DNA of 6,011 bases. It comes from Deltaproteobacteria bacterium (GTDB lineage: Bacteria > Myxococcota_A > Polyangia > JAAYKL01). A program made the translations under genes and the position numbers. Positions 1 to 5,802 of the stretch are shown here, piece after piece (the stretch's first letter is position 1; each line of letters opens with the position of its first letter). Below the pieces are notes generated by a model. That model worked only from the letters and a program-made list of their open reading frames with translations. It was not told the origin of the DNA and ran no database searches. The stretch covers positions 1 to 6,011 of the forward strand of contig JAABTR010000527.1 in NCBI GenBank assembly GCA_011389755.1, written 5' to 3'.

Positions 1-1
1 T

Positions 2-244
2 GCGAGCCTCGTCATCGGCGCCGCCTTTAAAAAAACCGAAAAAAAGTACGGCGCTCGAGCTCAGCGGTACGCGACGTTGGAGGCCGGCGCCGCGGCGGAG
101 AACATCCTGCTCGAGTCCATCGCGCTTGGCCTCGGGGCGGCCTTCGTGGGCGCGTTTGACGACGAGCGGGTCGCTCAGACGGCTGCCCTGCCCGAAGGCG
201 CGACGCCGCTGGCGATCGTTGTGGTGGGGATTCCCAAGAAATGA
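2..244 (+). CDS. Nitroreductase / SagB-type dehydrogenase family oxidoreductase, C-terminal part (5' end outside window)
   Basis: About 80 C-terminal codons are present, ending with TGA at 242-244. The visible protein contains KYGARAQRYATLEAG, then AAENILLESIALGLGAAFVGAFDDERV, LPEG, and a closing PLAIVVVGIPKK. This order (RY.LLEAG, A.N..L.A.ALGLG...GAFDD, LPEG..PL....G.P) is the typical C-terminal end of FMN-dependent nitroreductase-fold proteins of the SagB type. These are oxidoreductases; some oxidise azolines in peptide natural products, but most have unknown substrates. The FMN-binding N-terminal half is outside the window, so substrate and activity cannot be judged. Its stop codon overlaps the next start codon (ATGA), so it is probably the upstream partner of the debranching enzyme gene in one transcript. 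The family call is fairly secure; the substrate is unknown. Confidence 0.82.
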   Translation, partial: ASLVIGAAFKKTEKKYGARAQRYATLEAGAAAENILLESIALGLGAAFVGAFDDERVAQTAALPEGATPLAIVVVGIPKK

Positions 245-2373
245 CTGTGAGGCAAAGTCTGGACGCGATATCTGCGATGGAAGAGCGCACTGTTTTGAAA
301 ACCACCGCTGGGAAACCTCACCCTCTCGGTGCGTCCGTCACTGCGCAGGGCGTGAACTTTGCGGTTTTTTCTCAAAACGCGACCCGCGTCTGGTTGGAGC
401 TCTTCTCTCCGTGGGCCCCCGAAGATCCCGTGGCCTCCATCGAGCTTTCGGCGCGGCAGCGCTTTGTCTGGCACTGCCACGTGGAGGGTGCGGGCGCCGG
501 GTGGAGGTATGTCTACCGCATGGACGGCCCCTACGAGCCGAGACGAGGTCACAGGTTCAATCGATCCAAGGTGCTCATGGACCCCTACGCCAAAGCGCTT
601 GACGGGAGATACCGGGGCGATTTTGCGCGCCATGTGGGCTATGATCCCTCGTCGGCCCGGGGGGACTTCTCTTTTGATGCGCGGGACAACGCCGATGTGG
701 CGCCGCGGTGCGTGGTGGTCGATGACGCCTTCGACTGGGGGGATGACGTCCACCCGAACCTACCCCTCGAGGAGCTGGTCATCTACGAGACCCACGTGCG
801 GGGGCTGACCCGCCATCGCTCGAGCCGGGTCACAGGTCCGGGCACCTTCGGGGGGGCGGCCCAGAAGATCCCCTACCTCCTCGACCTGGGGATCAACGCG
901 GTGGAGTTTCTTCCCATCGCCGCGAAGATGGACGAGCCGTTCTTGGCTGAGCGGGGCCTGACCAACTACTGGGGTTACAACCCCTTGGGGTTTTTCGCTC
1001 CGGATTCGGCGTTTGCCTCGAGGCAGGATGACCCCGCGGCGGTGGTCACCGAGTTCAAGGAGATGGTTCGCGCTTTTCACGCGGCCGGGATCGAGGTGAT
1101 CCTCGACGTGGTCTTCATTCACACCGCTGAGGGCGGCCGCTATGGCTCCACCGTGAGCTGGCGGGGGATCGACAACGCGGTCTACTACCAGCTCGACCCC
1201 AGGGATTTCAGCGAATACCTGGATGTGACCGGCTGCGGCAACTCCCTCGACTTCGAGCATCCCCAGGTGGTGCAGCTCGTGATGGACGCCATGCGCTACT
1301 GGGCAAGCGAGATGCACGTGGACGGCTTTCGCCTGGACCAGGCGGCCGGGCTCGGCCGGCAAGGGGGGCGCTTCAACCCGTGGGCGCCGATCTTCGTGGC
1401 GATGTACCAAGACCCGGTCTTGTCGAAGGTTAAGCTCATCGCCGAGCCGTGGGATTTGGGGTGGGCCGGGGATCGGGCGGGGGCCTTCCCGTCGAACTTT
1501 GCGGAGTGGAACGGGCGGTTTCGCGATATTTCCCGGCTTTTTTTTCGCGGAGATCCCGGGCAGGCGGTGCGTTTTGCTCCACGGCTTGTGGGAAGCCCTG
1601 ACATGTTTGCAAATGGTCGCTCGAGTGCCCAGAGCATCAACTACATTACATGCCACGACGGCATGACGCTGTGGGATCTGGTGTCCTACGGGCAAAAGCA
1701 CAACTTGGCCAATCAGGAGGGGAACCGGGACGGAGGTCGCGATTTCTCTTGCAACCACGGCGCAGAAGGGCCGAGCACGGATCCTCGCATTCGCGCCGCG
1801 CGCCTGCGGCAGGCCGCCAACCTCGCCGCGGCGCTTCTTTTGTCTCGAGGGACGCCCATGATCCTCGGGGGCGATGAGATGCTGCGAACCCAAGAGGGCA
1901 ACAACAACGCGTACTGCCAGGACAGCGCCCTGAGCTGGTACGACTGGTCGCTGCTCGAAGAAAACGAAGCGCACTTCGCGTTCGTTCGGGCGCTCGTGGC
2001 GCTGCGCCGGCGAATCTGCGTCACCGGGGAAGCGCCGGTGGACCGAGGACGGGATTGGGAGGACGAGATCTTTCTCGGTGTCGACGGGAAGGCTCCCCAC
2101 TGGGATGACAAAGGCTTGCGCTGCTTTGCCTATCTGCGAAAGAAGCCATCAGAAGAGCTCATGCTGATTTTGAGCTCCGAGAAGACACAAAGGGACTTTG
2201 TTTTGCCCGGTCTGCCCGCGGGTTTCGAATGGCGACGGGCCGTCGACACGGCGGCTTCGCCCGGTCGCCGGGTGCTTCTGGAGGGCGACTATGAGCCTCT
2301 GCTGGTCGAGGATCGCTACACGGTCCGAGGGCCGGCCGTGGTGGCTTTAGTGTCGGTCAAAACCGACCGGTGA
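241..2373 (+). CDS. glgX: Glycogen debranching enzyme, GlgX/TreX type (GH13 isoamylase-like)
   Basis: This 710-residue cytoplasmic enzyme hydrolyses alpha-1,6 branches of glycogen, usually after phosphorylase has shortened the outer chains. The length fits GlgX (about 650-700) and TreX (about 720). An N-terminal CBM48-like domain covers about residues 24-115 (GKPHPLGA, GVNFAVFSQNA, GPYEP). The GH13 barrel follows: IYETHVRGLT (181-190), NYWGYNPLGFFAP (242-254), region I DVVFIH (289-294), region II DGFRLD with nucleophile D366, region III LIAEPWD with general acid E402, and region IV CHDG with D473. GNNNAYCQD (553-561) and SWYDW (565-569) are typical debranching-enzyme segments. Region I has Ile293 where the family normally has Asn (DVVYNH/DVVFNH). 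The start at 241 is preferred because ATGA overlaps the upstream stop codon and GTGGGGA lies about 10 bases upstream; Met13 (277) is an alternative start. The 3' end overlaps the opposing TPR gene by 17 bp. Confidence 0.95.
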   Translation: MTVRQSLDAISAMEERTVLKTTAGKPHPLGASVTAQGVNFAVFSQNATRVWLELFSPWAPEDPVASIELSARQRFVWHCHVEGAGAGWRYVYRMDGPYEPRRGHRFNRSKVLMDPYAKALDGRYRGDFARHVGYDPSSARGDFSFDARDNADVAPRCVVVDDAFDWGDDVHPNLPLEELVIYETHVRGLTRHRSSRVTGPGTFGGAAQKIPYLLDLGINAVEFLPIAAKMDEPFLAERGLTNYWGYNPLGFFAPDSAFASRQDDPAAVVTEFKEMVRAFHAAGIEVILDVVFIHTAEGGRYGSTVSWRGIDNAVYYQLDPRDFSEYLDVTGCGNSLDFEHPQVVQLVMDAMRYWASEMHVDGFRLDQAAGLGRQGGRFNPWAPIFVAMYQDPVLSKVKLIAEPWDLGWAGDRAGAFPSNFAEWNGRFRDISRLFFRGDPGQAVRFAPRLVGSPDMFANGRSSAQSINYITCHDGMTLWDLVSYGQKHNLANQEGNRDGGRDFSCNHGAEGPSTDPRIRAARLRQAANLAAALLLSRGTPMILGGDEMLRTQEGNNNAYCQDSALSWYDWSLLEENEAHFAFVRALVALRRRICVTGEAPVDRGRDWEDEIFLGVDGKAPHWDDKGLRCFAYLRKKPSEELMLILSSEKTQRDFVLPGLPAGFEWRRAVDTAASPGRRVLLEGDYEPLLVEDRYTVRGPAVVALVSVKTDR
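2352..2367. terminator. Small hairpin at the convergent gene junction, possible bidirectional terminator
   Basis: A perfect 6-bp inverted repeat, GTCGGT-CAAA-ACCGAC, sits in the 17-bp stretch where glgX (+) and the TPR gene (-) overlap at their 3' ends. It covers the stop codon of the TPR gene and lies just before that of glgX. A hairpin at a tail-to-tail junction could halt transcription from both sides. Neither strand has a T-tract after it, so it is not a classical intrinsic terminator, and the stem may simply reflect coding constraint. Confidence 0.27.
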
Positions 2374-3181
2374 GCACGAGTCCCCGCCCTGTGGGTATCA
2401 CGACCACCTCCAGCGCCTCGTCATCGGTGTCGGTTTTTGCTTTGTCCGCAAGTAAAGATGCCACAAGCAGCACGCCGCCGGTGGCCACCAGTGCGCCGCC
2501 AGCGATGATCCCGATGGTCCCGACGCGGCTGCGCGTGTCCCAGTCATCATTGGCGCTTTGATAGTCGTCGTAGTTCTCGGCGGTCTCTGCTTTATTTCGG
2601 GAGGAAGCGGCGAGGCCGAGGAAGACACCACCCGTTGCCAGGCCGGCCACTCCGGCCCCGGCGGTCAGGAAACCCGCGATGCGAAGCGGTCTTGCGAGGT
2701 TTTTGCTTTCTTTGAGCGGTTCGCTCTCGAGGCTGGGCTCGGGAATCGGCTCCGGCGCGGGGTCTTTTTCCTGCTCAGGTTCGACGGGCACAAGCTCGTT
2801 GGCGAGTTGGTCGATGAGCTCTTGAAGTTCTGCGGCGGTTGTGCTGCCTGGGTTCGCTTCGAGATAGGCGACGAGAGCATCGTGGGCGCGTTGCTTGTTG
2901 CTTGCAGCTTTGGCGGACTGGGCGAGGTTGAAAACCGTGTTCTTGTGCTCCACCATTGTCATGGAACACAAGAACCTGTCGATCGCCGCGTTGTACTTTT
3001 CGGCGACGAAGAGCTCTTCGGCTTTTTTAAAATACACCCCTGCCAGGCGGCGGGTTTTTTTGGCATTGGCGGGCTTGGGAGGGCATGTGAAATCCTTTGA
3101 CGAAGCTGTGTTTGCCAGGGTTGAAATCGCGAAGATCGTCAGGATTGAAAAGGCGACACTGCTTAATCTCTTAATTTGCAA
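2357..3181 (-). CDS. Secreted/envelope TPR-repeat protein with Pro/Glu linker and two hydrophobic helices
   Basis: A 274-residue protein not recognised as a named gene. Residues 1-28 form a signal peptide (MQIKRLSS then a hydrophobic stretch, cleavage probably near ANTASS). About 43-130 is helical and TPR-like: YFKKAEELFVAEKYNAAIDRF, then VFNLAQSAKAASNKQRAHDALVAYLEANPG. A Pro/Glu linker follows (131-158), then two Gly/Ala-rich hydrophobic segments (about 167-191 and 219-245) separated by a polar loop, and a final strand ending GLVLTGRF. This layout is common in uncharacterised myxobacterial envelope proteins, often near Ser/Thr kinases. The start is TTG: no ATG or GTG is placed to keep the signal peptide, and GGAG (3190-3193) lies 8 bases upstream, inside the kinase-like gene, whose stop is 3 bases away. 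The pair is therefore an operon, probably translationally coupled. The TPR part likely binds a protein partner; function is otherwise unknown. Confidence 0.85.
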   Translation of the reverse strand: MQIKRLSSVAFSILTIFAISTLANTASSKDFTCPPKPANAKKTRRLAGVYFKKAEELFVAEKYNAAIDRFLCSMTMVEHKNTVFNLAQSAKAASNKQRAHDALVAYLEANPGSTTAAELQELIDQLANELVPVEPEQEKDPAPEPIPEPSLESEPLKESKNLARPLRIAGFLTAGAGVAGLATGGVFLGLAASSRNKAETAENYDDYQSANDDWDTRSRVGTIGIIAGGALVATGGVLLVASLLADKAKTDTDDEALEVVVIPTGRGLVLTGRF

Positions 3182-3184
3182 CGG

Positions 3185-5611
3185 TTAGTCTCCAAAAGGA
3201 TTGTTGGCGAGCACCTTGCTTTTCTTCCTGCTGCGAGGTTTTTTCTTGCGCTTGCTCTTGCGCTTTTTCTTTGTCTCGCTTTTTTTCTTTTCTACTGCGC
3301 GTTTTTTCTTTGTCTCGGTCTTTTTCTCTTCTACCGCGCGTTTTTTCTTTGTCTCGGTCTTCTTTTTCTCTTCTATCGCGCGCTTTTTCTTTGTCTCGCT
3401 CTTCTTTTTAATCGCCTGTTTGGGAGCAGCGGTCAGCTTGGTTTCCTCGTCGCCGCCTCGATCACGGACCGCTGCCGAGTCGGTGTCGACGTCTTGGGTG
3501 GAGAGACTTCGCGGCGTCGGGGCGGCCGAGGCTGCCAAGTCACCAGGAGGGTTCTCGTCGCCCGTATCTGTATCGCGATTTAGTAAAGCGGGATCGGGTG
3601 CCGGCGGTTCTTGCAGTGCCGCGTCGACTCCGAGCGAGGCGGCCTCGAGAGTGTCTCCAGCTTCTGCCGGGTCGTCGCCGGAATAAAGAAAAAACAGCGT
3701 CGCGAGGAAGGCGAGCACAGTGACTCCGCTCGCGGCCAAGAAGAAAACTATCTTTGATGATCCCTCTCGAAAAGGCGATGACGACCGGCCGTCCCAGCTC
3801 GAATCGGCATGCTCGCGGGGACTTTCGTCTGGTGCGGGATCCTGATGCGCGGCGCTGGGGCTTTGAGCGGGTTTTGCAGTGTCCGCCGGGAGCGCCGGTG
3901 AATCGGCCTGGTCGGCGACCGGAGCCTTGGGCTCGGTGGGGGGGGTGGAGATCATCGACCTTGCGACATTGCTAAAAGCCACGGATCCGACCTCGAGGGT
4001 CTCCGAATCGTCGTGCTCGGCGACCGATTTTGCAGGGGCCGGAGATGCCAGCGCCTCAACCAAAATGCAGGGATCGAGCTTCTTGGTCTCCGGCTCGTCG
4101 TCACTCAGGGCGGCTTCCTCGAGGTCCGGCGGTATCACACCCACACCGGAGAGAAGATTGTCGATCTCGTCGCGGTCGAAGTCGGTTTGATGGTCGAAGT
4201 CGGTTTGATGGTCCAAGTCGGTTTGATGGTCGAGGGCGGAGGGCATGGCATCGAGCGCGTGCTCTTCTTTGTTGTAGGCGGTGGTGATCTCGGATTGCGT
4301 CCCACCTTCCTCGTCGGGCTCTTCGACTGAAGGCGGCCTGGCGACGAAGTGCTGGGGGGATTGGTCTCTATCGTACAAAAGATTGAGCAGCTCGTTCGAA
4401 TCTTCGTTTTGCAACCGTTCGGCGTTCCTGGCCGAAAAAGGTCCCTCGCCGGGGGTAAAACCGGGTGTCCCGGGTGGGGCGTACGGCGGATTTTCCCCGC
4501 TGTCCTCCAATATTTTTTTGACCTCTGCGCGCGCGGAGCGAAACGACTGTGCCGGACCGAACTCGACGGGGCTTTCGTCATCGCCGTCGGTCTCGCGTCC
4601 CGCTGCGGGCGGTTGGTCCGGTTGCGAGGTCGCTTGGTGGAACGCGGCAGGAGAGAAGATCGGCGTATGCAGGAGGTCGTCCGCGTCGTCTTCGGAATGA
4701 ACCGGGTCTGCGGGAGGGGGGGTTAAGGCGACCTCGAGATTTGCAGCCACCAACTTTTCGGCTGTATCGGCGAGGGCTTGGGCCATTTGCGTGGCGTCTT
4801 CGAACCGATTCTCGGGGGTTTTGTCCAGAGCGCGAAGGATGATCCGGCGCAGCGGCTCGTTGCTTCCGAGACGGGAGTAAGCTGGGATTTGGGGTTCCAT
4901 CAAGAGAATTTGCCTGATGGTGTCGTTCTCGGAGCGCCCTTCGAACGGGGATCGGCCGTGGAGCAACTCGAAGAGAAGCGCCGCGACGGCCCAGAGGTCG
5001 CTGGCCGGTATGGTCTTGCCGCCCGCGCGCAGCTGCTCTGGGGAGCGATGGCTCGCCGCCACCTTGGGGGGGCGGTCCGGATCGAGCCAGATGTCGGTTA
5101 AAGACACCTCCCAGGCGAGGAAATCGTCGTCAGTCTTGTCCACGAAGACGCCGGCCGGGCGGACGCGTCCGTGCACGAGACCCGCCGAGTGAATGGCCGC
5201 GATGGCGCCTAGGAGCTTGCACGCCAAAGACACGCAGGCAGCCGGAGGAAGCGGGCCTTGTTCGTCGAGGATATCCTCGAGCGTGACTCCTGCGAGCGGA
5301 GGGATTAGGACCGCCTGCAGGTGCTTGGGGAGTGTCACGGTCTTTTGGGGTTTTACAACGGCTGGGTGCTCGATGTCTTTGACCTGCTCCGTTCTGGGTT
5401 TCGACAGGCGCGGTAACACCGCCACAAAGGGGGACTTCCCGGCTCCAACGACGAAGCCAGTCTTGAAGATGACGCCGGTTTTGTCGATCCGAACGGGGCG
5501 CCTCAGGTGCAGGATCTCCTCGACCACAGAACCGGTAAGAGCCGTCAACTCTTCGAGGGCGGCTGAGCGCACCTTGCGCCTTCGAACTTCGAGGCTTTCC
5601 GGCTCGTTCAT
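3185..5611 (-). CDS. Membrane-anchored Ser/Thr protein kinase-like protein, probable pseudokinase, with Lys-rich repeat tail
   Basis: 808 residues. The kinase fold spans about 40-285. Its C-lobe landmarks are intact: SPEQL (190-194, APE motif), SDLWAVAALLFELLHGRSPFEG (204-225) and PENRF (266-270). The catalytic parts are not: HRDxKPxN reads HGRVRPAG (147-154), so the catalytic Asp is Arg149, Lys is Arg151 and Asn is Gly154. DFG reads DIW (173-175). The VAIK segment appears as VAVL with Leu66, and no Gly-rich loop is obvious. It is therefore probably a non-catalytic binder or scaffold. Residues about 290-618 form a Pro/acidic low-complexity linker with three DHQTD(L/F) repeats. One membrane helix (621-643) follows; basic residues before it and acidic ones after suggest the kinase fold is cytoplasmic. 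The outer tail carries four (S/T)ETKKKRA-like repeats and ends NNPFGD. The start at 5611 is chosen because GAGGAG lies just upstream; a start at 5905 would run through the promoter region and the divergent gene. Confidence 0.88.
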   Translation of the reverse strand: MNEPESLEVRRRKVRSAALEELTALTGSVVEEILHLRRPVRIDKTGVIFKTGFVVGAGKSPFVAVLPRLSKPRTEQVKDIEHPAVVKPQKTVTLPKHLQAVLIPPLAGVTLEDILDEQGPLPPAACVSLACKLLGAIAAIHSAGLVHGRVRPAGVFVDKTDDDFLAWEVSLTDIWLDPDRPPKVAASHRSPEQLRAGGKTIPASDLWAVAALLFELLHGRSPFEGRSENDTIRQILLMEPQIPAYSRLGSNEPLRRIILRALDKTPENRFEDATQMAQALADTAEKLVAANLEVALTPPPADPVHSEDDADDLLHTPIFSPAAFHQATSQPDQPPAAGRETDGDDESPVEFGPAQSFRSARAEVKKILEDSGENPPYAPPGTPGFTPGEGPFSARNAERLQNEDSNELLNLLYDRDQSPQHFVARPPSVEEPDEEGGTQSEITTAYNKEEHALDAMPSALDHQTDLDHQTDFDHQTDFDRDEIDNLLSGVGVIPPDLEEAALSDDEPETKKLDPCILVEALASPAPAKSVAEHDDSETLEVGSVAFSNVARSMISTPPTEPKAPVADQADSPALPADTAKPAQSPSAAHQDPAPDESPREHADSSWDGRSSSPFREGSSKIVFFLAASGVTVLAFLATLFFLYSGDDPAEAGDTLEAASLGVDAALQEPPAPDPALLNRDTDTGDENPPGDLAASAAPTPRSLSTQDVDTDSAAVRDRGGDEETKLTAAPKQAIKKKSETKKKRAIEEKKKTETKKKRAVEEKKTETKKKRAVEKKKSETKKKRKSKRKKKPRSRKKSKVLANNPFGD
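3190..3193 (-). promoter_or_regulatory. Ribosome binding site supporting the TTG start of the TPR gene
   Basis: On the minus strand GGAG is followed by ACTAACCG and then TTG. The site lies in the last codons of the upstream kinase-like gene (Gly-Asp-stop), so ribosomes finishing that gene are placed directly at the next start. This spacing decides the unusual TTG start. Confidence 0.65.
3239..3400 (-). repeat. Lys/Arg-rich tandem repeat coding region, four units of 39-42 bp
   Basis: Residues 738-791 of the kinase-like protein are tandem units: SETKKKRAIEEKKK, TETKKKRAVEEKK, TETKKKRAVEKKK and a degenerate SETKKKRKSKRKKK. The first three are nearly identical at protein level and very similar at DNA level, suggesting duplication. 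From residue 735 to 799, 38 of 65 residues are Lys or Arg. The region lies after the membrane helix, so it is predicted to be extracytoplasmic, where a strong positive charge could bind anionic envelope polymers or phospholipid (inference). Confidence 0.85.
3683..3751 (-). other. Single transmembrane helix of the kinase-like protein
   Basis: Codons 621-643 encode IVFFLAASGVTVLAFL followed by ATLFFLY, an uninterrupted hydrophobic stretch of 23 residues. It is preceded by Arg615 and Lys620 and followed by Asp646/Asp647. By the positive-inside rule, the N-terminal kinase fold is cytoplasmic and the C-terminal tail lies outside the inner membrane. Confidence 0.85.
4178..4231 (-). repeat. Three 18-bp tandem repeats encoding DHQTD(F/L)
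   Basis: Three adjacent 18-bp units (4178-4195, 4196-4213, 4214-4231) encode DHQTDF, DHQTDF and DHQTDL at residues 461-478. The first two are identical and the third differs by one base at its start (CAAG versus GAAG on the + strand). Near-identity points to recent expansion by slippage or unequal exchange within the linker. Copy number may vary between strains. Confidence 0.95.
4787..5494 (-). other. Protein kinase-fold domain with lost catalytic residues
   Basis: Codons about 40-275. The aligned catalytic loop is at 5147-5173 (HGRVRPAGV in place of HRDxKPxNV) and the DFG-equivalent at 5087-5095 (DIW). The hinge-like PPLAGVTLEDIL, the helix ending in IHSAGLVHG, the SPEQL segment and the SDLWAVA helix leave little doubt about the fold. 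The lost Asp, Lys and Asn argue against ordinary phosphotransfer. The Asp of the DFG-equivalent (D173) is kept, so some nucleotide binding cannot be excluded. Confidence 0.85.
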
Positions 5612-5687
5612 GAACTCCTCATCGTGGGCGAGGAAATTCGAATTATCGTGTTTGTTAGTTCCCGCATGATCAAGTCGCCTTTGTAAG

Positions 5688-5715
5688 ATTCTAGTAGATC
5701 TTGAAGTCGGAGCAA
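5688..5715 (-). promoter_or_regulatory. Candidate sigma70-like promoter for the kinase-like/TPR operon
   Basis: Read on the minus strand: TTGCTC (5715-5710) as -35, a 16-bp spacer, and TAGAAT (5693-5688) as -10. The -10 matches 5 of 6 consensus bases; the -35 matches only 3. Transcription would start near 5681, giving a leader of about 70 bases before the ATG at 5611. It fits the divergent layout, but is only a pattern match. Confidence 0.32.
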
Positions 5716-5716
5716 A

Positions 5717-5732
5717 AAAGAACGGGTTCTTT
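5717..5732. promoter_or_regulatory. Perfect inverted repeat between divergent promoters, candidate operator
   Basis: AAAGAAC-GG-GTTCTTT is a perfect dyad with 7-bp arms. It lies one base beyond the predicted -35 of the leftward operon and five bases before the predicted -35 of the rightward lipoprotein gene. A dimeric regulator bound here could control both. On the minus strand the right arm runs into a T-tract, so it also resembles a weak AU-rich terminator, but no gene upstream on that strand needs one. Confidence 0.42.
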
Positions 5733-5737
5733 CCGGC

Positions 5738-5766
5738 TTGCCCTGCCCGGGGCCCGTGCCTAAATT
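5738..5766 (+). promoter_or_regulatory. Candidate sigma70-like promoter for the lipoprotein gene
   Basis: TTGCCC (5738-5743), a 17-bp spacer, and TAAATT (5761-5766); each hexamer matches 4 of 6 consensus bases. The start would be near 5773, leaving a leader of about 30 bases that contains the strong AGGAGG ribosome binding site. Pattern match only. Confidence 0.35.
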
Positions 5767-5790
5767 CAAGGTATTCGCTGCGCTTCGACC

Positions 5791-5796
5791 AGGAGG
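5791..5796 (+). promoter_or_regulatory. Strong ribosome binding site for the lipoprotein gene
   Basis: AGGAGG followed by six bases and then ATG at 5803. The full match to the anti-Shine-Dalgarno core fixes the start at 5803 rather than the in-frame ATG at 5815. Confidence 0.85.
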
Positions 5797-5802
5797 TAGC
5801 CC

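Noticed and set aside
760..2100. 446-codon open frame on the minus strand inside glgX
   Set aside because: Antisense shadow of a well-supported GH13 enzyme in high-GC DNA; its translation is His/Pro/Arg-rich and matches no family I recognise.
2558..3100. 180-codon + strand open frame opposite the TPR gene
   Set aside because: It lies wholly antisense to a gene with signal peptide, TPR-like helices and supported start; no good ribosome binding site was seen.
3278..3290. A7 run in the Lys repeat as a possible programmed frameshift site
   Set aside because: In the reading frame (AAG AAA AAA AGC) it does not fit the X XXY YYZ slippery pattern, and no downstream stimulatory structure or alternative reading frame product was evident.
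3176..3686. Phe/Leu-rich + strand open frames that look like multi-pass membrane proteins
   Set aside because: The Phe/Leu runs are the antisense of Lys-rich repeat codons (AAA/AAG read as TTT/CTT); they are shadows of the kinase-like gene tail.
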